64,000 nt of DNA, from contig JAJECN010000020.1 in the NCBI GenBank assembly GCA_022821965.1, positions 1-64,000 on the forward strand, in the 5' to 3' direction. The notes beneath the pieces are model-generated. The model was given only the letters and a program-made list of their open reading frames with translations. It did no database searches and was not told where the DNA came from. Within the stretch, counting starts at the first letter, position 1; each line of letters starts with the position of its first letter. The translations under genes and the position numbers were made by a program. The DNA is from Candidatus Poribacteria bacterium (GTDB lineage: Bacteria; Poribacteria; WGA-4E; WGA-3G). Positions 1-7,587 of this stretch are shown here, one piece after another.

Positions 1-1
1 G

Positions 2-121
2 TGGCAAGATACCTATCGAAAACTCGCACTCAGCTACGATAAACTCAAAGAGACGCGTTTAGGGTTTCGATATCTCGCATATTCTATGATTAACTTTCGT
101 ATAACTTTCAACCATTCTTAG
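2..121 (+). CDS. C-terminal end of a transposase (partial, runs off the window)
   Basis: The frame is open from the window edge and stops at 119-121. The 39 residues end in a run containing KLALSYDKLKETRLGFRYLA and then MINFRIT. This resembles the last helix of IS4/IS5-type DDE transposases, where a conserved Y-x-x-L-A-x-x-x-[ND] stretch precedes a short tail. The catalytic residues lie outside the window, so neither the family nor whether the gene is intact can be decided. A hairpin terminator follows 22 bases later. It could also be the tail of an unrelated helical protein. Confidence 0.5.
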   Translation, partial: WQDTYRKLALSYDKLKETRLGFRYLAYSMINFRITFNHS

Positions 122-141
122 ACCGTACTCGCTATGAGTTC

Positions 142-240
142 GATAGTAGAGCACATCATCAGGAAGGTCTACTATTTTTTCGTTAGCCTCTGACCATGGT
201 AGGCGCGGTTTCATGAAGTTTCAATAAATATTTCGGTAAT
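142..240. repeat. Dispersed repeat A, copy 1 (pairs with 7110-7209)
   Basis: About 99 bases are nearly identical to 7110-7209, including the hairpin, GTTAGCCTCT, and the end TTCATGAAGTTTCAAT...ATTTCGGTAAT. Scattered substitutions only. Apart from this repeat the 1-310 stretch holds only the transposase tail. Confidence 0.85.
143..180 (+). terminator. Rho-independent terminator behind the transposase tail
   Basis: ATAGTAGA at 143-150 pairs with TCTACTAT at 168-175, and the T-run at 175-180 follows. It sits 22 bases after the partial transposase stop codon. It lies inside a 99-base repeat that recurs near 7110. Confidence 0.6.
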
Positions 241-310
241 GTGGTTTTAACCGATAAAAACGATTCCGAATCGCGAACCTCGGAACCGTAATACCGGCTA
301 AAACACCAAC

Positions 311-1012
311 TTAGTAAGAACGTTTAACTTCCGCCCACTGCGTCGCCAGTTTGCCAGCGGGTTCAACAGGAAAGCCAGCAAGGCCTTTGAACTTCAGGTT
401 ATAGTTTAAAGGCGCGTCGATACCGGCGAACATGCTCCAACCGCCGCCGCGTTCACAGACCTTAACCATAAAAACGTTATTGCCTTTTTTCAGGTCTACC
501 TTAAATGTGTCCTGAAAATCACCAGCACCGCGGTTGACAGCGTTTTTCCAGACCTCTTTGCCATTCATCCAGACCTTGACGGAATCATCACTGCCGACAC
601 GGGCTTCAACGCCTTTCTTGGTAACCTTTGATACAGCGTTGATCACGGCGTAGGAGCAGTGGTCGTTGATATCGCCCCCGGGACCCAACTTAATCTTTAG
701 GAGCGTGTCATTGATGTTGTTCCCACCGACTGCGGCGATTTTCCCCCCGGTCCATTTGTAATTTTCGGCAAATTTGACCTTCAGGATTTTATCAGTAATC
801 CCCTCTTTGGCGACATCTTTCTCGGTCAGTTTACCCTTTGTTGCATCCTTGATACCGTCAACATCCGTCACAGCGGCACCACCGCCGTTAACAGGGCTCT
901 CGGTGATCATCCACATCCAAGGTCCTTCAATTTTATCTATGGCAGTAGCAAATTGTGCCATAACCAAAAATCCGATTGCACACACTGCCAAGCATATAAA
1001 TCTGCTGTTCAT
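311..1012 (-). CDS. Secreted beta-sandwich protein with C-terminal KLATxW tail
   Basis: The 233-residue product starts with a clear signal peptide (MNSRFICLAVCAIGFLVMAQ, cleavage after ATA near residue 24). A strong AAAGGAGG site precedes the start. Residues about 130-200 contain GSDDSVKVWMNGKEVW and a later KKGNNVFMVKVCERGGGWSMF, typical of PA14-like or carbohydrate-binding jelly-roll modules. The same module is in the larger protein at 50390-52033, where 'GSDDSVKVWLNGK' and 'NWGMFFDIYLAP' align with it. The protein ends in PAGKLATQWAEVKRSY, the short tail shared by most secreted proteins of this window. It is probably exported and held at the surface. The ligand is unknown. Confidence 0.75.
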   Translation of the reverse strand: MNSRFICLAVCAIGFLVMAQFATAIDKIEGPWMWMITESPVNGGGAAVTDVDGIKDATKGKLTEKDVAKEGITDKILKVKFAENYKWTGGKIAAVGGNNINDTLLKIKLGPGGDINDHCSYAVINAVSKVTKKGVEARVGSDDSVKVWMNGKEVWKNAVNRGAGDFQDTFKVDLKKGNNVFMVKVCERGGGWSMFAGIDAPLNYNLKFKGLAGFPVEPAGKLATQWAEVKRSY

Positions 1013-1033
1013 TTTTTCGTTTAACCTCCTTTC

Positions 1034-1123
1034 TTGTAAAATTAAGCAATGCGATACGTTTTACGCCTTCTATTATTAAAGACGAATTTTGAGGCTGAAA
1101 AGATGCATTATGGAAAAAAATCG
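1034..1123. repeat. Dispersed repeat B, copy 1 (pairs with 7346-7436)
   Basis: About 90 bases just upstream of the gene at 311-1012 match 7346-7436 with few changes (shared TTGTAAAATTAAGCAATGCG and TATTATTAAAGACGAATTTT). The second copy has no such gene beside it. Repeats A and B flank the secreted-protein gene here, but lie only about 140 bases apart near 7.2 kb. Confidence 0.85.
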
Positions 1124-1143
1124 AATTCCAATTAAAAATGAAA

Positions 1144-1181
1144 GGACGCAATACTACGTCTCACATGAGACGGTTGCGTCC
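1144..1181. other. Strong nested hairpin in the 1013-1368 intergenic region
   Basis: GGACGCAA at 1144-1151 pairs with TTGCGTCC at 1174-1181. Inside it GTCTC at 1158-1162 pairs with GAGAC at 1167-1171 around an ACAT loop. There is no T-run directly after it. It may be a small RNA fold, an IS end or a protein-binding palindrome. I see no gene in the 356-base gap. Confidence 0.6.
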
Positions 1182-1368
1182 CTGTCCGTTATGTGCATTG
1201 ATGACCTATTGAAAGCCTTAATTGATTTCGGGGTTACATTGCGGGTGATATTTTCTCTGTGGTCTTCTACGACGCGGTCGTAAATTCAACATTGGCATTT
1301 CCGATCATTAAACAATATATGCCCCTCTTTGTCAGATGAAGTGCCGACTGACTCAAACGAGAACCGTT

Positions 1369-2223
1369 TTATTTTTTAAGTCGCCCCCATATCGTCGCAA
1401 GTTTTCCTTCTGCTTCAACTGCTGCGAATTCGCCATCGGTCTCTGCACCATTTCTACCCATTAGATGATAGGCGTTGCCGGATGTATCTAAGAACTTCTG
1501 TGCGCCCCTCGATTCATCGAGATGCCATAAGGCAACCGTCTTTGCGTCATTCTTGAACTTTTTCTGCGGCGTGAAACTGCGTTTGGCAATATTGTAACGC
1601 GCAACCTTTGAGATGCGGACTTCATCAATATATCCGGCAAAATGACCCCAAAGATGATCGCCGTGTATATCAGACTTAATTTTCTCTCCAAACCCTCCGA
1701 TTGTGAAATCCTGTGGATGCTCGGCATGTGAGAGATCGCCTACAAGAGTTGTTCCTCCGTGTGAGATGCGCACGGAATCGTTAACGATGAGTATCGTCTG
1801 TATCCCGTTTGACTGAAAGGCGATGTGATTCCATTGATTCGGGGAAAGCTTTAGCATACCGAACGCCATTGGCGCGTTCACTGGGCCAAGATCAAGGTGT
1901 GCTCCACCCATTAGTCTTAGACCTGCGTTGGGACCACGGTTCCAAGCATACATCCGCACCTGTTGGCTGAGAACTGTTGCGATTATATCCTGGTCAGGCA
2001 GTGTGGTTGGATATATCCACGCTTCAAAGGTCCATTCATCTGTGCCTTTTGGCAAGAGAAGACCGAAGGTTTCAAAGTCCAAAATGGCGTGGTCGTCTAC
2101 TCCATCAAGTGCTAAATAGTTCCCACCCGCAGGTGAAGGCGGTGGAATCGCTTCAGCACGCATCGGAATTAAAATCAGCAGAAAAAGGCAACCAAAAATT
2201 GACTGATTTCGTAGATTTTTCAT
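1369..2223 (-). CDS. Secreted LamG-domain protein with KLATxWG tail
   Basis: I start at the ATG encoding MKNLRNQSIFGC, because an AAGGAGA site lies about 12 bases upstream and a signal peptide (hydrophobic core then MRAEA) begins there. The longer open frame has no such site. The 284-residue product has a concanavalin-like LamG domain: GGNYLALDGVDDHAILDFE near residue 36, WTFEAWIYP, then GYIDEVRISKVARYN near the end. LamG domains usually bind glycans or other proteins outside the cell. It ends in AEGKLATIWGRLKK. A close paralog is at 3567-4472, with a Kelch gene between them on the same strand. Confidence 0.85.
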   Translation of the reverse strand: MKNLRNQSIFGCLFLLILIPMRAEAIPPPSPAGGNYLALDGVDDHAILDFETFGLLLPKGTDEWTFEAWIYPTTLPDQDIIATVLSQQVRMYAWNRGPNAGLRLMGGAHLDLGPVNAPMAFGMLKLSPNQWNHIAFQSNGIQTILIVNDSVRISHGGTTLVGDLSHAEHPQDFTIGGFGEKIKSDIHGDHLWGHFAGYIDEVRISKVARYNIAKRSFTPQKKFKNDAKTVALWHLDESRGAQKFLDTSGNAYHLMGRNGAETDGEFAAVEAEGKLATIWGRLKK

Positions 2224-2253
2224 CTTCGTAGGTCTCCTTAGTTTTAATTTAAC

Positions 2254-2407
2254 AGGACTTACGCAAATCAAGTAAATATTGGACATTTAGAAGCAAAAAA
2301 GTGGTATTTTCCATGTTTTTAACCCCCTAAAGAATCAACGGTATGAATGCCTTATGGCATTCCCCGCCCCTTATCAGGGGGACATTAAGAAGCAATGCGT
2401 AAGTCCT
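2254..2407. mobile_element. MITE-like 154-bp element with 12-bp terminal inverted repeats
   Basis: AGGACTTACGCA (2254-2265) and its exact reverse complement TGCGTAAGTCCT (2396-2407) bound the element. The match extends imperfectly outward (TAA-x-x-AGGACTTACGCA). The interior has no coding frame but contains CCCCCT and AGGGGG segments. A solitary AGGACTTACGCA occurs at 40011-40022. The element lies between the LamG and Kelch genes, in the promoter region of the LamG gene. Confidence 0.65.
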
Positions 2408-2450
2408 ATTTAATAAGATTTACGCGTTTCCTCTTTCATAATTCCTGAGG

Positions 2451-3521
2451 TTATTTCTGGTGTTGTGCTTTGAGTGTACCCCAACTTGTGTAGAGTTTGC
2501 CGTATGCTGTAACGGCACGAAAGCCGGTATCATAAGCTTCAACGATTGGCGAAAATTTGGGACCTGCTTGGAAACCACCTAAAACATAGATTGTACCATT
2601 AACAACAACTGGTGTTGTCGTTCTTAGGGACGTCATTGGCTCTACTTTGCGCCATGTGTTGGTTATTGGATTATAAACATCGACATCGCTGATGTATTTA
2701 TGCCCATTTTCCAACTTCAGACCTCCAAGTGTATAAATCTCATTATCAAGGGCAACGGTTGAAAACTCACCTTTGAATATTGACATCTCAGGGAGTTGTT
2801 GCCACTTGTCGGTTTTCGGATTGTATTCTTCAATACTTCTAACAAAAAGTCCAGGAACATCGAGTGCTACCCATGTCTTTTGACCGCCGAGAACATAAAC
2901 TTTATCGTCTACAACAACAGCATCGGTCAACGCTCGTGCTGTCGGCATATCTGCCCGTTTTTCCCATGTATTGGTTAATGGATCGTAGACCTCAACCAGA
3001 TTTGTCGACTTAGCGTTGAAAGGGTTGTCCACAATCTTCCCACCGATGACGTATATCTTGCCATCAACGACCGCGGTGGCAAAGTGTATACGGAATCTGG
3101 GCATATCTTGTTTCTTGACCCATGTGTCGGTTTGCGTGTCATACATCTCGACGATTTTTTTGTTTCTCCTCGTACCCCGAAATCCCTTTCGATCATAGCC
3201 TCCAAATACGTAGATTTCGTTGGAAAAAACCGCAGTTTGCACAGCAACCCGTGGTGTCGGCATATTTGCGACTGTATGCCACGTGTTCGTCTGTGTGTCG
3301 TAGACATCTACTATTGAAAGTGCGGGGGCACGTCCGCCTAAATTTTTATGGCGATCATAACCGCCGATAATATAGATTTTACCATCTACAGCAGCGGCGG
3401 CATTACCAAATCTCGATATTGGTAGTTCAGTTACCTGTTCCCAACCGCCAGCAAAACTGCTGGAAGCAATAAGAAATAAAAAAGTAAAGACCCATTGCAA
3501 ACATCTATATTTTGCGAGCAT
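2451..3521 (-). CDS. Secreted six-repeat Kelch propeller protein with KLxTxWG tail
   Basis: The start is the ATG of MLAKYRCLQWVF, with GAGGAG about 10 bases upstream; an upstream in-frame start would spoil the signal peptide. The mature part begins at GGWEQVTELP. Six Kelch repeats follow (VDGKIYIIGGY, NEIYVFGGY, VDGKIYVIGGK, DKVYVLGGQ, NEIYTLGGL, GTIYVLGGF), each with a Y-[ND]-x-x-x-[ND]-x-W strand. That is enough for one closed beta-propeller. The 356-residue protein ends in AYGKLYTSWGTLKAQHQK, a variant of the shared tail. It is probably extracellular and may bind protein or glycan. The propeller resembles the one fused to the sigma factor at 5043-6995. Confidence 0.85.
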   Translation of the reverse strand: MLAKYRCLQWVFTFLFLIASSSFAGGWEQVTELPISRFGNAAAAVDGKIYIIGGYDRHKNLGGRAPALSIVDVYDTQTNTWHTVANMPTPRVAVQTAVFSNEIYVFGGYDRKGFRGTRRNKKIVEMYDTQTDTWVKKQDMPRFRIHFATAVVDGKIYVIGGKIVDNPFNAKSTNLVEVYDPLTNTWEKRADMPTARALTDAVVVDDKVYVLGGQKTWVALDVPGLFVRSIEEYNPKTDKWQQLPEMSIFKGEFSTVALDNEIYTLGGLKLENGHKYISDVDVYNPITNTWRKVEPMTSLRTTTPVVVNGTIYVLGGFQAGPKFSPIVEAYDTGFRAVTAYGKLYTSWGTLKAQHQK

Positions 3522-3566
3522 AACTTTCTTCTCCTCTTTTAACAATTTCAGAGAAATGCCATTCTT

Positions 3567-4472
3567 TCATCGCTTAAGTCGTCCCCATGTGATGGCGAGT
3601 TTTCCTTCTGCTTCAACTGCGAGTGTGCCTCCGGTCTGTGCGCCATTTTTCCCCACCAGATGGTAGGCGTTGCCGGATGTATCTAAGAACTTCCGGATTC
3701 CCCTTGACTCATCGAAATGCCACAAGGCAACCGTTTTTGCGTCATTCTTGAACTTTTTCTGCGGCGTGAAACCGCGTTTGGTGGTATTGTAACGCACAGT
3801 CTTTGAGATGCGGACCTCATCAATATAGCCCGCAAAATAACCCCAAGAATGCCGTTTGTGAAACGGAATTTTTGCGTCACATCCTCCAAGTGTAAAATCC
3901 TGTGGATGCCCTCCGAATGAGGTGATCTTGTCTGCGTCGTGTGCGAGAATTATTCCTTTCTCTCCCCCTGTGCTGCGAAAGAAATCATTAACAATGACTG
4001 TCGTCTTCTGTCCCTTTCCGCCCTGAAAGGCAATGTGATTCCATTGATTCGCGGGAAGCTTTAACGGGGCAGGCGACATTATAGTGTGCCCTACGTCACG
4101 AGCAAGGTGCGCTAAAAATCTTATCATGAAATCTTCCTTGGACACATTTAGGAGCACCTTTAGTCCCTGGAATTCCCCGTGATTATGGCTCACGATATCT
4201 ATCATCACCTGCTGGCTGAGAACCATTGCATGTATATCCGTGTTAGGCAGCGGGATTGGGTATACCCACGCTTCAAAGGTGAATTCATCTGTATCTTTTG
4301 GCAAGAGAAGACCGAAGGTTTCAAAGTCCAAAATGGCATGGTCGTTCTCCCCATCAAGCACTAAATAGTTGCCACCCGCAGGTGATGGCGGTGGAACCGC
4401 CTCAGCACGCATAGGGATGAAAACGAGCAGAAAAAGGCACGTAAAAATTGGTAGATTTCGTAGATTTTTCAT
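3567..4472 (-). CDS. Secreted LamG-domain protein with KLAxTWG tail (paralog of 1369-2223)
   Basis: The start is the ATG of MKNLRNLPIFTC, with AAGGAGA upstream, as in its paralog. The 301-residue product has the same signal peptide end (MRAEAVPPPSPAGGNYL) and the same LamG framework (VLDGENDHAILDFETFG, FTFEAWVYP, GYIDEVRISKTVRYN). It also carries a longer middle insertion around residues 95-140. It ends in AEGKLAITWGRLKR. The two paralogs are alike over their whole length, which indicates a tandem duplication around the Kelch gene. Likely surface exposed; ligand unknown. Confidence 0.85.
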   Translation of the reverse strand: MKNLRNLPIFTCLFLLVFIPMRAEAVPPPSPAGGNYLVLDGENDHAILDFETFGLLLPKDTDEFTFEAWVYPIPLPNTDIHAMVLSQQVMIDIVSHNHGEFQGLKVLLNVSKEDFMIRFLAHLARDVGHTIMSPAPLKLPANQWNHIAFQGGKGQKTTVIVNDFFRSTGGEKGIILAHDADKITSFGGHPQDFTLGGCDAKIPFHKRHSWGYFAGYIDEVRISKTVRYNTTKRGFTPQKKFKNDAKTVALWHFDESRGIRKFLDTSGNAYHLVGKNGAQTGGTLAVEAEGKLAITWGRLKR

Positions 4473-4669
4473 CTTTGTAAGTCTCCTTGATTTTATAGTG
4501 ACGTGAGTTTGATATATGGATGTAGTTCTTGTAGGTTGGGTTGAACGGATAGCAAAGGGAAACTTTATTATTCCCATACCTCCTCATTTTTCCAATAGAC
4601 GTGTTTCCGAAAGATGACCAGTGAAACCCAACGCATTCGCATAGCCATATCGGCTAATGAGTCTCAAAT

Positions 4670-4969
4670 TCAAAACGATTCTGATTTGACTTGTCCCCAT
4701 GTGGTCGCTAAAGAATTGTCCGGATGAATTTCAAGATTACCAACACCTCCGCCACCCATCACAGCGGCACCATTCATGCCGATTAGCGTTTTCCCATTTC
4801 CATCGGTGTTTCTTGGGAAAATATAGCCGTGTTCGGCAAGTGGGAGGATCGCATAGTCGTCCTCGCCATCCAGTACCAAAACACCACCGGAAGGCTCGAA
4901 AGAAAAAATAGGCATAACGAAACTCAGTAATAACACAGCACTTAGTAGGGGCTTAAAGTGAATATACAT
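4670..4969 (-). CDS. Miniature LamG-derived secreted protein (internal deletion), tail kept
   Basis: The ATG at the upper coordinate follows a GAGG site and gives 99 residues with a signal peptide (LLSAVLLLSFVMPIFS). The next stretch, GGVLVLDGEDDYAILPLAEH, matches the first strand of the neighbouring LamG proteins. It then jumps from PRNTD to GNGKTLIGMNG, which in the paralogs is the segment near the C-terminus (TSGNAYHLMGRNG). The central LamG core of roughly 190 residues is missing in frame. The end PDNSLATTWGQVKSESF keeps the shared tail. It is probably a decayed or minimal derivative. Confidence 0.65.
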   Translation of the reverse strand: MYIHFKPLLSAVLLLSFVMPIFSFEPSGGVLVLDGEDDYAILPLAEHGYIFPRNTDGNGKTLIGMNGAAVMGGGGVGNLEIHPDNSLATTWGQVKSESF

Positions 4970-5042
4970 CAAAAATCCTCTTTCTTAGGTTAGACATTTT
5001 TCGCACGTTAAGTAAAAATCTAAAATAAAACATATTGAAGAT

Positions 5043-6995
5043 TCAATGATTGCTGTTTTTAATCGTTTCCGACATTTGCACAAGTTTCCCTATTGGATCA
5101 ACGCTCCGAGAAACCTTGCCTGTGCCGTATACTTCAATCATTGTAAGGTGTCTAAAAACAGCACTACTGCCCCCAAAGATATAGATATTCTCGTTTATTA
5201 CCTCAGCCCTATGCCCCCATTTGCCAATCGGCATGTCTGGTTCTTGGGTCCAACGGTCAGTTTCAGGGTCGTAAACTTCAACTGTTGAGAGATACTCGAA
5301 CTGATCATTGCCCCGAAAACCGCCCCCTATTACGTAAATTTTCCCGTCGATTACACTTGCCGTGTGAAATCCTTTTGGGGTAGGCATCTCTGCTATTTCC
5401 TTCCAATGATTTGTTTCTGGATCGAAAACTTCAACACTGGAAAGAAAGGGACCTGGATGATTTGGAATCTGGGGCCATCCCACTCCACCCATCACATAAA
5501 TCTTTCCATTTACAACACTCACTGACGCACCAGCACGAGCATGATTCATACTTTTCGCTTCTGTCCACGTATCAGTGGCTGGATCATAGACGTCCACGCT
5601 ATCTAAGCGCCCCTGTTTTCTGTTGGCTGCCACGCCACCAATGATATAGATCTTTCCATCCACGATACAGGTACTGTTACTACTACACCTCGGCACAGGC
5701 AGGTCCGCTTTCTGGGTCCATGTGTCGGTAACTGGATCATACATTTCTATAGTTGGGAGAAGTTTACCACTGTGCACCCAACCGGCACCAACCTGAGATT
5801 TCTTTCCCTTTCCTCCACCAATGGCATAGATTTTCCCATCTACAACCAAGGTAGACACGCCAGCTCGCGCTGTCGGCATATCTGCCTTTCGTTCCCATGT
5901 ATCGGTTTTCGGGTCGTACATTTCTACCGTTGCAATGGCTGTGTCACCAAACTTGTCAACCTCGCCGCCTATTGCGAATACTTTTCCGTCTACAACACAC
6001 GTGCCAAAGGAAAATCGAGCTGTTGGCATCTCTGTTCTCGGCATCCACTGTTTGGCAGCATTTTCCAGCGCGACAGATACTGAGGTTACATTAGAGACTT
6101 GGGTGCCAACACGACTGTTTTTGCCCGGGGTGGTATCCCGTCCGACCTGATTTCGCAGAGCGGGTTTCGTTGCGATATCAAGGATGATAGGCGCATCAAC
6201 GATTTCGATCCTCGGTTCAGATTGTGCTTCAAAGCTATACGGCTTTTGGAAACGGGTAAGGTATCGGTTGCTCGCACCGAGGAGTAAGGCAACCAAAACC
6301 GCAGCTGTCCCTAAAGCCATCCATGGGAGGAACGGTTTAGAGGCTGGAGTGGGTGTGGGTGCCATGTCAGCGACTTGGCGCATGACGTTCTCGCCTAAAC
6401 TCACCGGTATTTGCACGCCACCGAATACTTCTTGAATCATCAGTTCCTCGTCCTCTTGCAAACGTTTCCGTCCGCGACGAAGTCTACTTTTAATTGTATC
6501 CACCGACACGCCTAAGAATTTCCCAATCTCTCTGGTCGTCATTTCGCCGAGATAGTAGAGTGTAACCACCGTGCGTTCACTCTCTGGGAGTTTCGCGAGC
6601 AGCTTTTTGACGAGGTCATGGCGACGCTCAGTACACTCTGTTTCTCGCTCTTCTGATACGTGATGTGTATAAGAGATTCTCTCGATTTCTTCCACAGATG
6701 TGTCCTCCAGCGATTGCGTTGTGAGTCTTCTCTTCCGACTCCAATCAATGCAAAGCCGATCTGCGATGACATACAGCCATCCTGCAAACTGATTGTGATT
6801 CTTGAGCGTTGAGAGTTTTTTGTATGCTTGAAGGAAGGTGTCTTGGGTAATATCTTCAGCAGTGTGAAAATCCCCGATCTTTCGCCATACGAGCGCGTGC
6901 ACGCTTTTCTGGTATCTTTGGAGTAAGATACCAAATGCCGTATCGTCCCCCGATAGGGTTCTGTGAATCAGTTGAACATCGTCGTCTCTCTCCAC
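5043..6995 (-). CDS. ECF sigma factor fused to a membrane segment and a Kelch propeller
   Basis: A GTG start with AGGAGG about 8 bases upstream gives 650 residues. Residues 1-185 are an ECF-type sigma-70 factor: region 2 around 20-90 (AEDITQDTFLQAYKKL, WLYVIADRLCIDW) and region 4 around 130-185 (LPESERTVVTLYYLGEMTTR, then VSVDTIKSRLRRGRKRL). Residues about 222-241 form one membrane helix (PFLPWMALGTAAVLVALLLG). Six Kelch repeats fill about 330-625. The predicted topology puts the sigma domain inside and the propeller outside the inner membrane. The end, PIGKLVQMSETIKNSNH, looks like a worn version of the tail on the secreted neighbours. The sigma part is clearly paralogous to 45238-47103. The ligand, the release mechanism and the target promoters are unknown. 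Confidence 0.88.
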   Translation of the reverse strand: MERDDDVQLIHRTLSGDDTAFGILLQRYQKSVHALVWRKIGDFHTAEDITQDTFLQAYKKLSTLKNHNQFAGWLYVIADRLCIDWSRKRRLTTQSLEDTSVEEIERISYTHHVSEERETECTERRHDLVKKLLAKLPESERTVVTLYYLGEMTTREIGKFLGVSVDTIKSRLRRGRKRLQEDEELMIQEVFGGVQIPVSLGENVMRQVADMAPTPTPASKPFLPWMALGTAAVLVALLLGASNRYLTRFQKPYSFEAQSEPRIEIVDAPIILDIATKPALRNQVGRDTTPGKNSRVGTQVSNVTSVSVALENAAKQWMPRTEMPTARFSFGTCVVDGKVFAIGGEVDKFGDTAIATVEMYDPKTDTWERKADMPTARAGVSTLVVDGKIYAIGGGKGKKSQVGAGWVHSGKLLPTIEMYDPVTDTWTQKADLPVPRCSSNSTCIVDGKIYIIGGVAANRKQGRLDSVDVYDPATDTWTEAKSMNHARAGASVSVVNGKIYVMGGVGWPQIPNHPGPFLSSVEVFDPETNHWKEIAEMPTPKGFHTASVIDGKIYVIGGGFRGNDQFEYLSTVEVYDPETDRWTQEPDMPIGKWGHRAEVINENIYIFGGSSAVFRHLTMIEVYGTGKVSRSVDPIGKLVQMSETIKNSNH

Positions 6996-7109
6996 GAGAT
7001 TTCCTCCTGATGAAAAGATGGTGTTGCGTTCTATTTATTACGGTAAAACCTATAATGGACTTCTTTTCATCTGATAAGTAATATTGAACATTTCCCCTTC
7101 AGTTTAAAG

Positions 7110-7209
7110 GATAGTAGAGCACATCATCAGGAAAGTCTACCATTTTTTTCGTTAGCCTCTAACTATGATAGGTGTGATTTCATGAAGTTTCAATGAATAT
7201 TTCGGTAAT
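7110..7209. repeat. Dispersed repeat A, copy 2
   Basis: Near-identical to 142-240, including the hairpin arms ATAGTAGA and TCTACCAT followed by a T-run at about 7142-7149. It lies in the 6996-7587 intergenic region, which holds no gene, only repeats A and B. Confidence 0.85.
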
Positions 7210-7345
7210 TCTATAAAACAGCGCGTCTCATAAATAGTTTGAAGATATTTTCCAATAAGAATGTCTCATGGGAGAAACCCCTAAATTCCCTTTATCAAGA
7301 GGATTTACAACATATCTTCTCAAAGACTGAATCTGATGTCGAGTT

Positions 7346-7436
7346 TTGTAAAATTAAGCAATGCGATCCGCTTTACGCCCTCTATTATTAAAGACGAATT
7401 TTGAGGTTGAAAAGGTGCAGCATGGGGAAAAAATCG
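7346..7436. repeat. Dispersed repeat B, copy 2
   Basis: Matches 1034-1123. It contains TATTAAAGACGAATTTT at 7386-7402, a 16-base core that is also present at 1074-1090 and upstream of the second sigma fusion at 47212-47227. Confidence 0.85.
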
Positions 7437-7551
7437 CGAAATTTCCACCGGTGTAATATTTTTTATGGTGAATTATGGAAACAATACCATTTCTGATTGA
7501 AATTGTAGCATAAACATTTAGTTTGTGCCCGCGCAACATTCCCATGTTTGT

Positions 7552-7581
7552 TTGACATTTTTCCACTTTTTGAAGTATACT
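7552..7581 (+). promoter_or_regulatory. Sigma-70-type promoter for the Rpn-like gene
   Basis: TTGACA at 7552-7557 and TATACT at 7576-7581 with 18 bases between. The ATG at 7588 lies only six bases after the -10 box, so the transcript would be leaderless or nearly so. Confidence 0.6.
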
Positions 7582-7587
7582 ATATCC

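Noticed and set aside
774-1079. Open frame on the plus strand inside the tagged gene
   Set aside because: It is antisense to a gene with signal peptide, ribosome site and family match, and has no family of its own.
1089-1283. 64-codon plus-strand frame
   Set aside because: It spans the nested hairpin, lacks a ribosome site and shows no family.
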